Assembly (NCBI GenBank): GCA_014650475.1
Contig: BMVA01000002.1
Coordinates: 248,001-312,000 of the forward strand
Reading direction: 5' to 3'
Source: Streptomyces albogriseolus
GTDB taxonomy: Bacteria; Actinomycetota; Actinomycetes; Streptomycetales; Streptomycetaceae
Length of the DNA: 64,000 nucleotides
Shown: piece by piece, positions 52,292-64,000 of the stretch
Position numbering within the stretch: position 1 is the first letter of the stretch
How the letters are laid out: every line of letters starts with the position of its first letter
Translations under genes and position numbers: made by a program
Notes under the pieces: model-generated
Told to the model about the DNA's origin: nothing
What the model saw: the letters and a program-made list of their open reading frames with translations, nothing else
Databases searched by the model: none

Positions 52292-54214
52292 GTGCAGTCA
52301 CAGGATGCCGCCGCCCAGTCCCCCGCGCCCTCCTCCCCGGCCGGTCCGGCCGTGGACGTCGAACAGGCCGAGGCCGCGCTCGTCGAGCACTATCCGCGGC
52401 TCGTGCGGCTCGCCTATCTGGTGCTGCCGTCCCGCATGGGCCGCACCCGGCGGGTGCTCACCGCGCACGCCCTGGTCCAGCGGGCGCTGCCCCGGGGCCG
52501 GTCCGACGCGCCGCTGATCCCCTCCCAGAGCGCCGGCCGGGACGGCGATCCCGGTTACGCGCTGGTCCGGCTGCACGTGGTGCGGTCGGCGCTGGAGGCG
52601 GGCCTGCCGCTGCGCCGCCGGGGCCTGCCCAAGCGGTCCCAGCTGCCGCCGCTGCTGCCGCAGGTGTGGGGTCTGAAGGTGTTCCCGCGGCCGGGCGGCG
52701 CCGACGAACTGGCCCTGGACCAGCGGCTGTCGGCGCTGTCCGGGCCGGCCCGTGCCGCGCACGCGCTGCGCGGTCTTGAGCGGCTGCCGGACGCCGACGT
52801 GCGCCGGGTGCTGGACGACGCGGGCGTCACGGATCCGGACGCCGCGCTGGCGGAGGCCGACGGCATCCCCGACCCGTACCGGCTGCTCGGGTCCCCCGAG
52901 TTCGACCCCTGTTCGCTGCAGGCCCGGCCGACGGACCTGCTGCGCCGCCGCCGGCATCTGAAGGCCGGGCTGGTCGGGGCGGCGGCGCTGGCGGTGTGCG
53001 GGGCGCTGCTGTCGATGCCCGGGGACGGCTGGGGCGCCGACGGCCCGGCCGCTCCCCCGTACGCGCGCAACCCCGCCGCGCAGGCCGCGCTGGACCCGGC
53101 GCGGCTGACCAGGGTGCCGGCCTCGGCGTGGAGGACGTCGGCGCGCACGGACTTCTCGGTGTGGCCGGCGCGCGGCACGCTCACCGGCGACCGCGCGCTG
53201 CTGCGCCGCGCGCTCGCCGTGTGGGCCCGGCCGGGTGAGGGCGTCACGGCGTCGGCCACCCCGGGCACCCCCGCCGGCGGGCCCGCCGGACCGCCCCAGC
53301 TGCTGTACGCGGGCACGGTGGACGCCGCGCGCGTGGTGATCCTGTACGACGGCTGGCGTCTGGCCCGGTACGCCGAGCCGCGGGAGGGCGCCCGGGGCGC
53401 GGCCCTGGACCTGGCGCGGGTGGACGGGGCCGGGCGGGCCGGGGCGAGCGCGGTGGTGCTGAGCCGCTCGGACGGCAACGTCCGCTTCCTGGTCGCCCCG
53501 TGGGTGCGCGAGGCGGGCGAGCGGGACCTGCGGGAGCCGGCTGCGGGCGCGAAGGATCTGCCCCTGGAGGACGGGGTGACCGGGCCGTTCGTCCCGGGGC
53601 AGGGACGGGAGCCGTGCACGGCGTGGAACGCGCTGGAGCTGACCGACGGCGCCGGCGCCCGGCTGCTCACCGACCTGGGCGAGCTGGTCCCGGCGCGGCT
53701 GACCACCGGCCGTCCGGGCGAGGCGAAGGACGTGTCCGGCGCGAAGGCGCTGCGCGCCTGGGAGCCGTACGCCTGCTCGCTGGCGGTGATGCGGTCGGCG
53801 GGCGTCCGCAGCGTCAACGCCTGGGCATACGCGGAGCAGCCGCTGCCCGGCGGCGACGGACGGGCCGAGTGGCTGTGCACGCGCGGCGAGACCTGGCGGG
53901 GTACCGGGGCGCGGGTGCTGGCGCAGTTCCACACGCCGGGCGCGCGGTACGGGGCGGTGGCGGCGCGCGCCGAGGACGTGCCGGCCTGCGGGGAGCGGCA
54001 ACCGGACGTGCTGGCCGGGGTGTTGTGGAAGTCCGCCGACGGCGCCTGGCACCTGCTCGCGGCCGGCAGCGACGGGGTGGAGTCCGTGGAGGCGACCGGC
54101 GGGGTCGAGGGGAAGGCGAAGGACCGGCTGCTGTCGGTGCGTGCCGAGAAGGGTGCGCGGGCCGACCTCAGGGGCACACTTGAGGGCGGGGGGTCGGTCG
54201 GCGGGCTGGGGTGA
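52292..54214 (+). CDS. Membrane protein with sigma-factor-like cytoplasmic N-terminus
   Basis: Protein of 640 aa, no named family that I know. Residues 25-112 read like a decayed sigma-70 region 2: EAALVEHYPRLVRLAYLVLP, then ALVRLHVVRSALEAGLPLRRR, resembling the region 2.4 pattern of ECF factors. Residues 141-190 (LDQRLSALSGPARAAHALRG) resemble region 4 without a clear recognition helix. One membrane helix follows (about 224-242), then about 390 extracytoplasmic residues with four or five Cys (EPCTAWNALELTDG, YACSLAVMRS, WLCTRGETW, PACGERQ). GTG start at 52292. Next gene is a TetR regulator. A one-piece membrane signalling protein is an inference. Confidence 0.75.
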   Translation: MQSQDAAAQSPAPSSPAGPAVDVEQAEAALVEHYPRLVRLAYLVLPSRMGRTRRVLTAHALVQRALPRGRSDAPLIPSQSAGRDGDPGYALVRLHVVRSALEAGLPLRRRGLPKRSQLPPLLPQVWGLKVFPRPGGADELALDQRLSALSGPARAAHALRGLERLPDADVRRVLDDAGVTDPDAALAEADGIPDPYRLLGSPEFDPCSLQARPTDLLRRRRHLKAGLVGAAALAVCGALLSMPGDGWGADGPAAPPYARNPAAQAALDPARLTRVPASAWRTSARTDFSVWPARGTLTGDRALLRRALAVWARPGEGVTASATPGTPAGGPAGPPQLLYAGTVDAARVVILYDGWRLARYAEPREGARGAALDLARVDGAGRAGASAVVLSRSDGNVRFLVAPWVREAGERDLREPAAGAKDLPLEDGVTGPFVPGQGREPCTAWNALELTDGAGARLLTDLGELVPARLTTGRPGEAKDVSGAKALRAWEPYACSLAVMRSAGVRSVNAWAYAEQPLPGGDGRAEWLCTRGETWRGTGARVLAQFHTPGARYGAVAARAEDVPACGERQPDVLAGVLWKSADGAWHLLAAGSDGVESVEATGGVEGKAKDRLLSVRAEKGARADLRGTLEGGGSVGGLG

Positions 54215-54267
54215 TCCGGGGGAACACCGGTGCCCGCTCCGGCCCGTGGGAGGCCGGAATCGATCGG

Positions 54268-54273
54268 TAAGGT
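54268..54273 (+). promoter_or_regulatory. -10-like box just upstream of the tetR-type gene
   Basis: TAAGGT ends 6 nt before the ATG at 54280. An inverted repeat GAACACC (54222-54228) and GGTGTTC (54271-54277) spans the region, with the right arm overlapping the box, which would suit autoregulation. Confidence 0.35.
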
Positions 54274-54279
54274 GTTCGT

Positions 54280-54975
54280 ATGGGTACCGGGGTGCGTCGG
54301 AGGATGGGAGTCGAGGAGCGCCGGCAGCAGTTGATCGGCGTGGCTCTCGAGCTGTTCAGCAAGCGTTCCCCGGAAGAGGTCTCGATCGACGAGATAGCGT
54401 CCCGGGCGGGCATCTCGCGTCCGCTCGTCTACCACTACTTCCCCGGCAAACTGAGCCTGTACGAAGCCGCGTTGAGGCGGGCGGCGGAGGATCTGTCGTC
54501 CCGGTTCACCGAGCCGCACGAAGGTCCGCTGGGGACGCGGCTGCGGCGGGTGATGGCGCGCTTCTTCGACTTCGTGGAGGAGCACGGCCCCGGCTTCTCC
54601 GCCCTGATGCGCGGCGGCCCCGCCGTGGGCTCCTCGACCACCAACGCGCTGGTGGACTCGGTGCGTCAGGCCGCGTACGAGCAGATGCTGGCGCACATGG
54701 GCGTGGTGGGCCCGGCGCCGGCCCGGCTCGAGCTGGTGGTGCGCTCGTGGATCTCGCTGGTGGAGTCGACGGCGCTGATCTGGCTGGACGGGCGGCGGGT
54801 GCCGCGCGAGGAGCTGGAGACCCAGCTGGTGCAGGACTTCGCGGCGCTGGCCGCGGTCGCCGCGGCCCGGGACGAGGAACTCGCCACGCTGCTGCGGGGA
54901 CTGGTCAAGCAGGAGCCGGGCGACGGCCCGTTCACCGACCTCGCCGCCCGGCTGATCTCCCTGGCCGGGGAGTGA
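54280..54975 (+). CDS. TetR-family transcriptional regulator
   Basis: Regulator of 231 aa. N-terminal DNA-binding domain (about 10-65) with RRQQLIGVALELFSKRSPEE and the HTH VSIDEIASRAGISRPLVYHYFPGKLSLYEAAL; C-terminal ligand domain about 80-215, containing FFDFVEEHGPGFSALMRGG. The subfamily resembles regulators of lipid or efflux genes; ligand unknown. The ATG at 54280 is used; an internal ATG eight codons later (MGVEERRQQ) is possible. Convergent with the isomerase gene, 6 nt between stops. Confidence 0.92.
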   Translation: MGTGVRRRMGVEERRQQLIGVALELFSKRSPEEVSIDEIASRAGISRPLVYHYFPGKLSLYEAALRRAAEDLSSRFTEPHEGPLGTRLRRVMARFFDFVEEHGPGFSALMRGGPAVGSSTTNALVDSVRQAAYEQMLAHMGVVGPAPARLELVVRSWISLVESTALIWLDGRRVPREELETQLVQDFAALAAVAAARDEELATLLRGLVKQEPGDGPFTDLAARLISLAGE

Positions 54976-54981
54976 GCCCGG

Positions 54982-55341
54982 CTACTCGCCCTCGAACTTC
55001 CGGTAGGACGGGTCGAGGTCACGGATCTCGGCGGAGGCGTGCAGCGTCCGGCCGTCGGCCGGCTTGACGTACTGCCGCAGCAGGTCCAGGGCCGCCTCGG
55101 CGAGGCGGGCCTTGGTCTCGTCGGTGCGGCCGGCCAGCAGGGCGATGTGCACGTGCACCAGCGCGTGCCCCTCGGTGTCGGGGCCGACCACCGGGTCCTC
55201 GGTGCGCCGGAACCGCGTCTTGCACGCGGGCGGTTTCGCCGCCGCGATCTCCACCACGGCCACGTGCAGGTCCCGCGCGAAGGCGGGCCGGTCGAAACCG
55301 TCCGCCAGGTTGTCCGAGTAGTCGACGGTGATCTGCGGCAT
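54982..55341 (-). CDS. 5-carboxymethyl-2-hydroxymuconate isomerase-like protein (CHMI)
   Basis: Small protein of 119 aa of the CHMI/tautomerase superfamily. Pro2 (the catalytic Pro after Met removal) starts MPQITVDYSDNLADGFDRPA. The later segment HVHIALLAGRTDETKARLAE resembles the family core. CHMI isomerises an intermediate of homoprotocatechuate degradation, but no other genes of that pathway are near, so the substrate may differ. GGAGG lies upstream of the ATG. Downstream of pulA on the same strand, 55-nt gap; probably read through from there or from its own promoter. Confidence 0.85.
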   Translation of the reverse strand: MPQITVDYSDNLADGFDRPAFARDLHVAVVEIAAAKPPACKTRFRRTEDPVVGPDTEGHALVHVHIALLAGRTDETKARLAEAALDLLRQYVKPADGRTLHASAEIRDLDPSYRKFEGE

Positions 55342-55396
55342 GGGCCCTCCTGGTGCAGGTCAGGAGGGCCCACCTTAGCCGCAGCCGGTCAGCCGG

Positions 55397-60805
<5,409 letters not shown>

Positions 60806-60915
60806 GGCGTGAACTCCTTGCGCTTACGGCTCATTGGGTCCGACCCCACGCCCCGGCGGAGCCTGTTTCGGCCACATCACCGGAGCGTCGGCGTGACCGT
60901 ACCGTCGTTGAAAGG

Positions 60916-60946
60916 CTTACAGCAATAGTCGTGAAAATGTCGGCAA
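60916..60946 (-). promoter_or_regulatory. Possible maltose-type control region upstream of pulA
   Basis: On the minus strand, TTGCCG (60946-60941) and TTGCTG (60925-60920) flank an AT-richer stretch, followed by CTTTCAACG. The same two hexamers, closer together, occur upstream of the neighbouring alpha-amylase. Streptomyces amylase genes are known to be controlled by MalR/Reg1 through TTGCAG-like repeats; whether these are such sites is inference. Confidence 0.3.
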
Positions 60947-61072
60947 GAACTTCCAGCGGGAGCTTTCCGGCAGGAGCGGACGAGTCCGGCGGGCACGGAG
61001 GGGGAAACGGCGCGCCGCCGGTCTCCTGTCGGGGAGTCCGGCGGGCGCGGAGTGCGGGTGGCGGATGGCCCG

Positions 61073-61741
61073 TCAGGCCGCCGCGGTCGCGCAGATGTAG
61101 TCGTACGGACGGCCGATCGCGAGCGTCAGCTTCAGCGGGTCCGTGGTGCCCGAGGGGCACTCGGCCTCCGTCTTGGTCAGGTCCAGGACCTTGTAGTCGG
61201 CGGACCCGGCCTGGGCGCAGGCGATCTCCTGGGCGCCCGCGTCGATGCAGTCACCCTTCACCAGCTGCCCGCCGCCCGCGCCCGCGTCACCGGGGTGGTC
61301 GCCGGACAGATTGCGCCCGCAGACGGTGCTGTTGGGGATGCCGCCGCTCTCGGAGCCGCCGAAGGAGAGGGACACCTGGATGATGATGTCGGTGCCGGCC
61401 GGGCACTGGATGGAGTCCGGCAGGATGGCCGCGTCCATGATCTCGAGGGCCTTGAAGGTGGCGCCGGGGTCGTCGCAGTCGAACGCCTGGTAGCTGTCGC
61501 CGGACCCTTCGGGGTCCGGGCCGCCGCAGTCGCCGGCCTTCCACTCGCCCGACTTCTCGTCCGGCGCCGTGGAGGACGACGAGGACGACGGCAGCGGCGA
61601 GGAGGCGGACGAGGAGTCGTCGTCGTTCTTGTAGACGTTGTAGCCGACGATCGCGCCGAGGACGATCAGCGGGACCAGCAGCGCCCGCAGGCGTGCCGCG
61701 ACACGTCCGGGCGGGCGTCCGGTGGTGTTGTTGTAAGCCAT
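61073..61741 (-). CDS. Single-pass membrane protein with two Cys-rich repeats (LppU-like)
   Basis: Protein of 222 aa. Membrane helix at about 20-38 (ALLVPLIVLGAIVGYNVY), a Ser-rich linker (DDDSSSASSPLPSSSSSST), then two tandem repeats of one small fold: about 66-145 (KAGDCGGPDPEGSGDSYQAF to VCGRNL) and about 160-222 (VKGDCIDAGAQEIACAQAGS to YDYICATAAA), each with GDC, a DC/AC, a mid C and a C near the end. The pattern resembles LppU/SCO3897-type domains; function unknown. GGGGGAG upstream. Sits between pulA and the amylase, so possibly part of the starch-inducible block or an insertion in it. Confidence 0.75.
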   Translation of the reverse strand: MAYNNTTGRPPGRVAARLRALLVPLIVLGAIVGYNVYKNDDDSSSASSPLPSSSSSSTAPDEKSGEWKAGDCGGPDPEGSGDSYQAFDCDDPGATFKALEIMDAAILPDSIQCPAGTDIIIQVSLSFGGSESGGIPNSTVCGRNLSGDHPGDAGAGGGQLVKGDCIDAGAQEIACAQAGSADYKVLDLTKTEAECPSGTTDPLKLTLAIGRPYDYICATAAA

Positions 61742-61887
61742 TGGACGGCTCCCCCTGCGGCGCGGAAGACGGACGCGTGGAAGGGATCGCGCCGCCTGTC
61801 CTCACCCAGCGGGGGCCGGTGCGGACCCCGTGATCACGCTAACGTCCGGCGGCCACGGAACCGGCCGCCGGACGTCACAGTTGTGCT

Positions 61888-63261
61888 TCAGCAGGTGCTC
61901 TTGCCCGCGTACACGGCGAGGGCGGTGTTGCTGCCGAGGGTCGCCGTGAGCCGGCCCGAGCCGTCCACCGTCACCGGCTTGTCGCTCTGCACGTCGCAGT
62001 ACGTGCCCGCCGGGAGGGAGGTCTGGTAGGTGCGGGTCAGGGAGCCGGACTCGTGGTTGATCGCCACAAAGCCCTTGCTGCCCCGGCCGAAGGCGATGGC
62101 GTCACCGCCGTTGTCCCACCAGTTGGTGACCGCCTGGCCCCGGGTGGCGTTGCGGAAGCCGACCATGGACCTGATCTCCCGCCAGTTGTGCTGGCACTTC
62201 CAGCCGTTCTGCCAGCAGGCGTCCACCCGGCCGCCGTTGGGGGGACCGGCGTCGTGGTCGGTGAACTCGTAACCGGAGTTGATGTCCGGGGCGCCGTAGG
62301 GCCAGGCCAGCATGAAGACGTTGGCCAGGGTGTAGGTGGCGTTGTCCTTGTAGCTGAGCGTGGAGCCGTTGCGCTCGGTGTCGTGGTTGTCGACGAAGAC
62401 GCCGGCCGAGCCGCTCGTCAGATAGCCCCAGCCCTCGCCGTAGTTCTTCAGGTAGGCCAGGTTCTCGTTGTTGAAGACCCGCTTGAGGTCGTAGGCGTAG
62501 CGGAACTCCTGGACGTCGCCGGTGCCGGTGTACTCGGTGGGCTGGACGGCCTCGCCGGCGCCGAAGATGACCTCGTGCTTCCAGTAGGCGGAGGGGTTGG
62601 TCAGACGCGACTTGATGTTGGCCAGGTCGGCGGCGGGGATGTGCTTGGCCGCGTCGATGCGGAAGCCGTCCACGCCGAGGGAGAGCAGGTCGTTCATGTA
62701 CCGGGCGATGGCTCCGCGGACGTAGTCCTCGCCGGTGTCGAGGTCGGCGAGGCCGACCAGTTCGCAGTTCTGGACGTTCCAGCGGTCGCCGTAGTTGTTG
62801 ATCTGCGACGTGCAGTTGTCGAAGTCGTACGAGGAGTAGAGGCCGGGGTAGGTGTACTTCGTGTACGACGAGCCGCCGGTGCCCGTGCCGCTGCCGGCGG
62901 ACATGTGGTTGATGACGGTGTCGGCGACGACCTTCACGCCGGCCGCGTGACACGTGTCGACCATGTTCTTGAAGGCGGCGCGGTCGCCCAGACGTCCGGC
63001 GATCTTGTAGCTCACCGGCTGGTACGACGTCCACCACTGGGAGCCCTGTATGTGCTCGGCGGGCGGGGAGACCTGCACGTAGCCGAAGCCCGCGGGGCCG
63101 AGGGTGGTGGTGCACTCGCGGGCGACCGAGGCGAAGTTCCACTCGAAGAGGACGGCCGTGACGTCCTTGGAGCCGGGCGGGGAGGCCTCCGCCGCCGTCG
63201 GGGTCATGACAACCGAGGCGGCCGCGAGGGCGGCGATCCCGGCGAGGGTTCTGCGTGCCAT
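61888..63261 (-). CDS. Secreted alpha-amylase (GH13)
   Basis: Extracellular endo-amylase of 457 aa. Signal peptide [20 protein letters not shown] ending at [12 protein letters not shown]-barrel motifs: [13 protein letters not shown] (region I, Ca site), [11 protein letters not shown] (catalytic Asp), FGAGEAVQ (catalytic Glu), [11 protein letters not shown] (third Asp). The C-terminal beta domain ends at Ala-Gly-Lys-Ser-Thr-Cys; there is no starch-binding module. ATG at 63261 chosen with AAGGA 8 nt upstream; an ATG five codons earlier also exists. It supplies maltodextrins to the downstream maltose system. Confidence 0.96.
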   Translation of the reverse strand: MARRTLAGIAALAAASVVMTPTAAEASPPGSKDVTAVLFEWNFASVARECTTTLGPAGFGYVQVSPPAEHIQGSQWWTSYQPVSYKIAGRLGDRAAFKNMVDTCHAAGVKVVADTVINHMSAGSGTGTGGSSYTKYTYPGLYSSYDFDNCTSQINNYGDRWNVQNCELVGLADLDTGEDYVRGAIARYMNDLLSLGVDGFRIDAAKHIPAADLANIKSRLTNPSAYWKHEVIFGAGEAVQPTEYTGTGDVQEFRYAYDLKRVFNNENLAYLKNYGEGWGYLTSGSAGVFVDNHDTERNGSTLSYKDNATYTLANVFMLAWPYGAPDINSGYEFTDHDAGPPNGGRVDACWQNGWKCQHNWREIRSMVGFRNATRGQAVTNWWDNGGDAIAFGRGSKGFVAINHESGSLTRTYQTSLPAGTYCDVQSDKPVTVDGSGRLTATLGSNTALAVYAGKSTC

Positions 63262-63308
63262 GTGGGGATCCTTCATCGTCGAAGGGTGTGGGGAGTACCG
63301 GCAGGGGC

Positions 63309-63351
63309 TGCTTGAAGCTTCTTGCAGAAAACTTCAGCAACCTTGCGGCAA
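63309..63351 (-). promoter_or_regulatory. Repeat-rich putative MalR/Reg1-type control region of the amylase gene
   Basis: Reading the minus strand: TTGCCG, TTGCTG, CTGCAAG, CTTCAAG lie within about 45 nt, and the plus-strand forms CTTGCAG and CTTGAAG are visible at 63331-63310. Such direct and inverted copies have been described for amylase gene control in Streptomyces. A further inverted repeat CAACTT...AAGTTG occurs at 63398-63418. Confidence 0.45.
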
Positions 63352-63432
63352 CGCAGATGTTAGAGGCCCGCAACCCGAAAGGGCAGCGGGCCGTACCAAC
63401 TTGAAGGAAAAAAGTTGCCGGGCGTACGACCG

Positions 63433-64000
63433 TCAGGCCGTCGTCCACCACACGGTCGTGTCCGCCGCGACCACGGCCTCGCCGCCCGTCTCCTCCACCT
63501 CGCCGCTGGTGATCAGGACCCGTCCGTACCCGGGCACGGTCACCGGCGCGCCCGTGGTGTTGGCGACGCACACGAAGTCCCCGCGGCGGAAGGCCAGCAC
63601 ACCCTCGGGCGCCGTCAGCCACTCCACCGCGTCACCCGCGCCCAGGTCCGCCTGCTCGCGGCGCACGGCGAGCGCGGAACGGTACAGCTCCAGTGTGGAG
63701 CCGGGCACGCCGGTCTGCGCCTCGACGCTCAGCTCGCCCCAGCCCTCCGGCTGCGGCAGCCAGCTGCCGCCGTCGCCGAAGCCGTAGCTCGACCCCTCGC
63801 GGGTCCACGGGATCGGCACCCGGCAGCCGTCGCGGAAGCCGTCCTGCCCCGCGCCGCGGAAGTAGGCCGGGTCCTGGCGCACCTCGTCCGGCAGGTCCAC
63901 GACGTCCGGCAGGCCCAGTTCCTCGCCCTGGTAGACGTAGGCCGAACCGGGCAGCGCCAGCATCAGCAGGGTCGCCGCGCGGGCCCGGCGCAGGCCCAGC
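63433..64000 (-). CDS. aglA: Alpha-glucosidase (GH13), C-terminal part; start beyond window
   Basis: The last 188 residues of an intracellular maltodextrin-hydrolysing GH13 enzyme. MLALPGSAYVYQGEELGLPD and CRVPIPWTREGSSYGFGDGG are the conserved post-barrel segments of alpha-glucosidase/oligo-1,6-glucosidase, followed by the all-beta domain with VLAFRRGDFVCVANTTGAPV. In S. coelicolor aglA follows malEFG and has this orientation relative to the amylase, so the maltose ABC operon is expected just beyond the right edge. Confidence 0.88.
   Translation of the reverse strand, partial: LGLRRARAATLLMLALPGSAYVYQGEELGLPDVVDLPDEVRQDPAYFRGAGQDGFRDGCRVPIPWTREGSSYGFGDGGSWLPQPEGWGELSVEAQTGVPGSTLELYRSALAVRREQADLGAGDAVEWLTAPEGVLAFRRGDFVCVANTTGAPVTVPGYGRVLITSGEVEETGGEAVVAADTTVWWTTA

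Noticed and set aside
54982-55341. Homoprotocatechuate degradation cluster
   Set aside because: A single CHMI-like gene without any other hpc/hpa genes nearby; the name reflects fold, not pathway.

Overview
The window is chromosomal DNA of a Streptomyces species. Very high G+C, frequent GTG starts, pullulanase and amylase exoenzymes, actinobacterial DUF3043, DUF4191 and NsdA-like proteins, and the gene order pepA-lpdA-sucB-gntR-aceE ... lipB-lipA-small ORF-DUF4191-RDD-glnA ... glnII ... pulA-amylase-aglA all fit; as I recall it, this is the S. coelicolor SCO2165-SCO2228 neighbourhood. It reads as conserved core chromosome: I see no phage, transposase, integrase, CRISPR, tRNA or rRNA. About 56 genes are supported. 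The long open frames opposite them (for example 55508-60928 + or 35585-40102 -) are GC-composition shadows.

Layout. 1-3.8 kb: RND-type exporter (cut by the window start) with a NarL-type two-component pair. 3.9-5.0 kb: PspA membrane-stress protein and PspAA. 5.3-12.5 kb: DUF3043 protein, two methyltransferases and a dispersed late cobalamin pathway: CobU carrying an N-terminal metallo-beta-lactamase-like domain, CobT and CobS. 12.6-15.3 kb: GH114-type lipoprotein and leucyl aminopeptidase. 15.5-22.7 kb: lpdA (E3), a two-lipoyl-domain E2, an FCD-type GntR regulator and homodimeric aceE (E1), i.e. a complete pyruvate dehydrogenase set; a perfect palindrome overlaps the putative aceE promoter. 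22.7-31.6 kb: WYL regulator, DUF4240 protein, peptidoglycan amidase with a coupled small membrane protein, MarP-like serine protease, GNAT, TIGR01777 protein, FAD oxidoreductase and an NsdA-like regulator. 31.9-37.1 kb: lipB-lipA (lipoylation of the E2 above), a 66-aa protein, DUF4191, RDD and glnA. 37.3-45.4 kb: ABC exporter operon, second NarL-type two-component pair, ArsC-like protein and a secreted barrel protein. 45.6-51.6 kb: glnII, epimerase, third two-component pair and a secreted DUF1996 protein. 51.7-55.3 kb: lipoprotein, a membrane protein with a degenerate sigma-factor-like N-terminus, TetR regulator and a CHMI-type isomerase. 55.4-64.0 kb: 1802-aa amylase/pullulanase, a Cys-repeat membrane protein, alpha-amylase and the C-terminal part of an alpha-glucosidase.

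How it fits together. LipB/LipA make the lipoyl cofactor for the pyruvate dehydrogenase E2 encoded 15 kb away. Two glutamine synthetases (GSI glnA, GSII glnII) and the 66-aa gene after lipA are each preceded by a 38-nt region with four half-sites at 11-bp spacing that resembles a GlnR box, suggesting one nitrogen-control circuit. The final 9 kb is a starch and maltodextrin utilisation block. Many genes (cobT, cobS, WYL, GNAT, DUF4191, arsC-like, epimerase, third kinase, TetR) lack a Shine-Dalgarno but have a TANNNT-like -10 box 6-7 nt before the start codon, which predicts leaderless mRNAs. Several copies of a dispersed 22-23 nt intergenic element, partly coupled to a GC hairpin, sit at gene ends. 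The least explained objects are the sigma-like transmembrane protein at 52292-54214, the MBL-CobU fusion and the paired palindromes ahead of the exporter.
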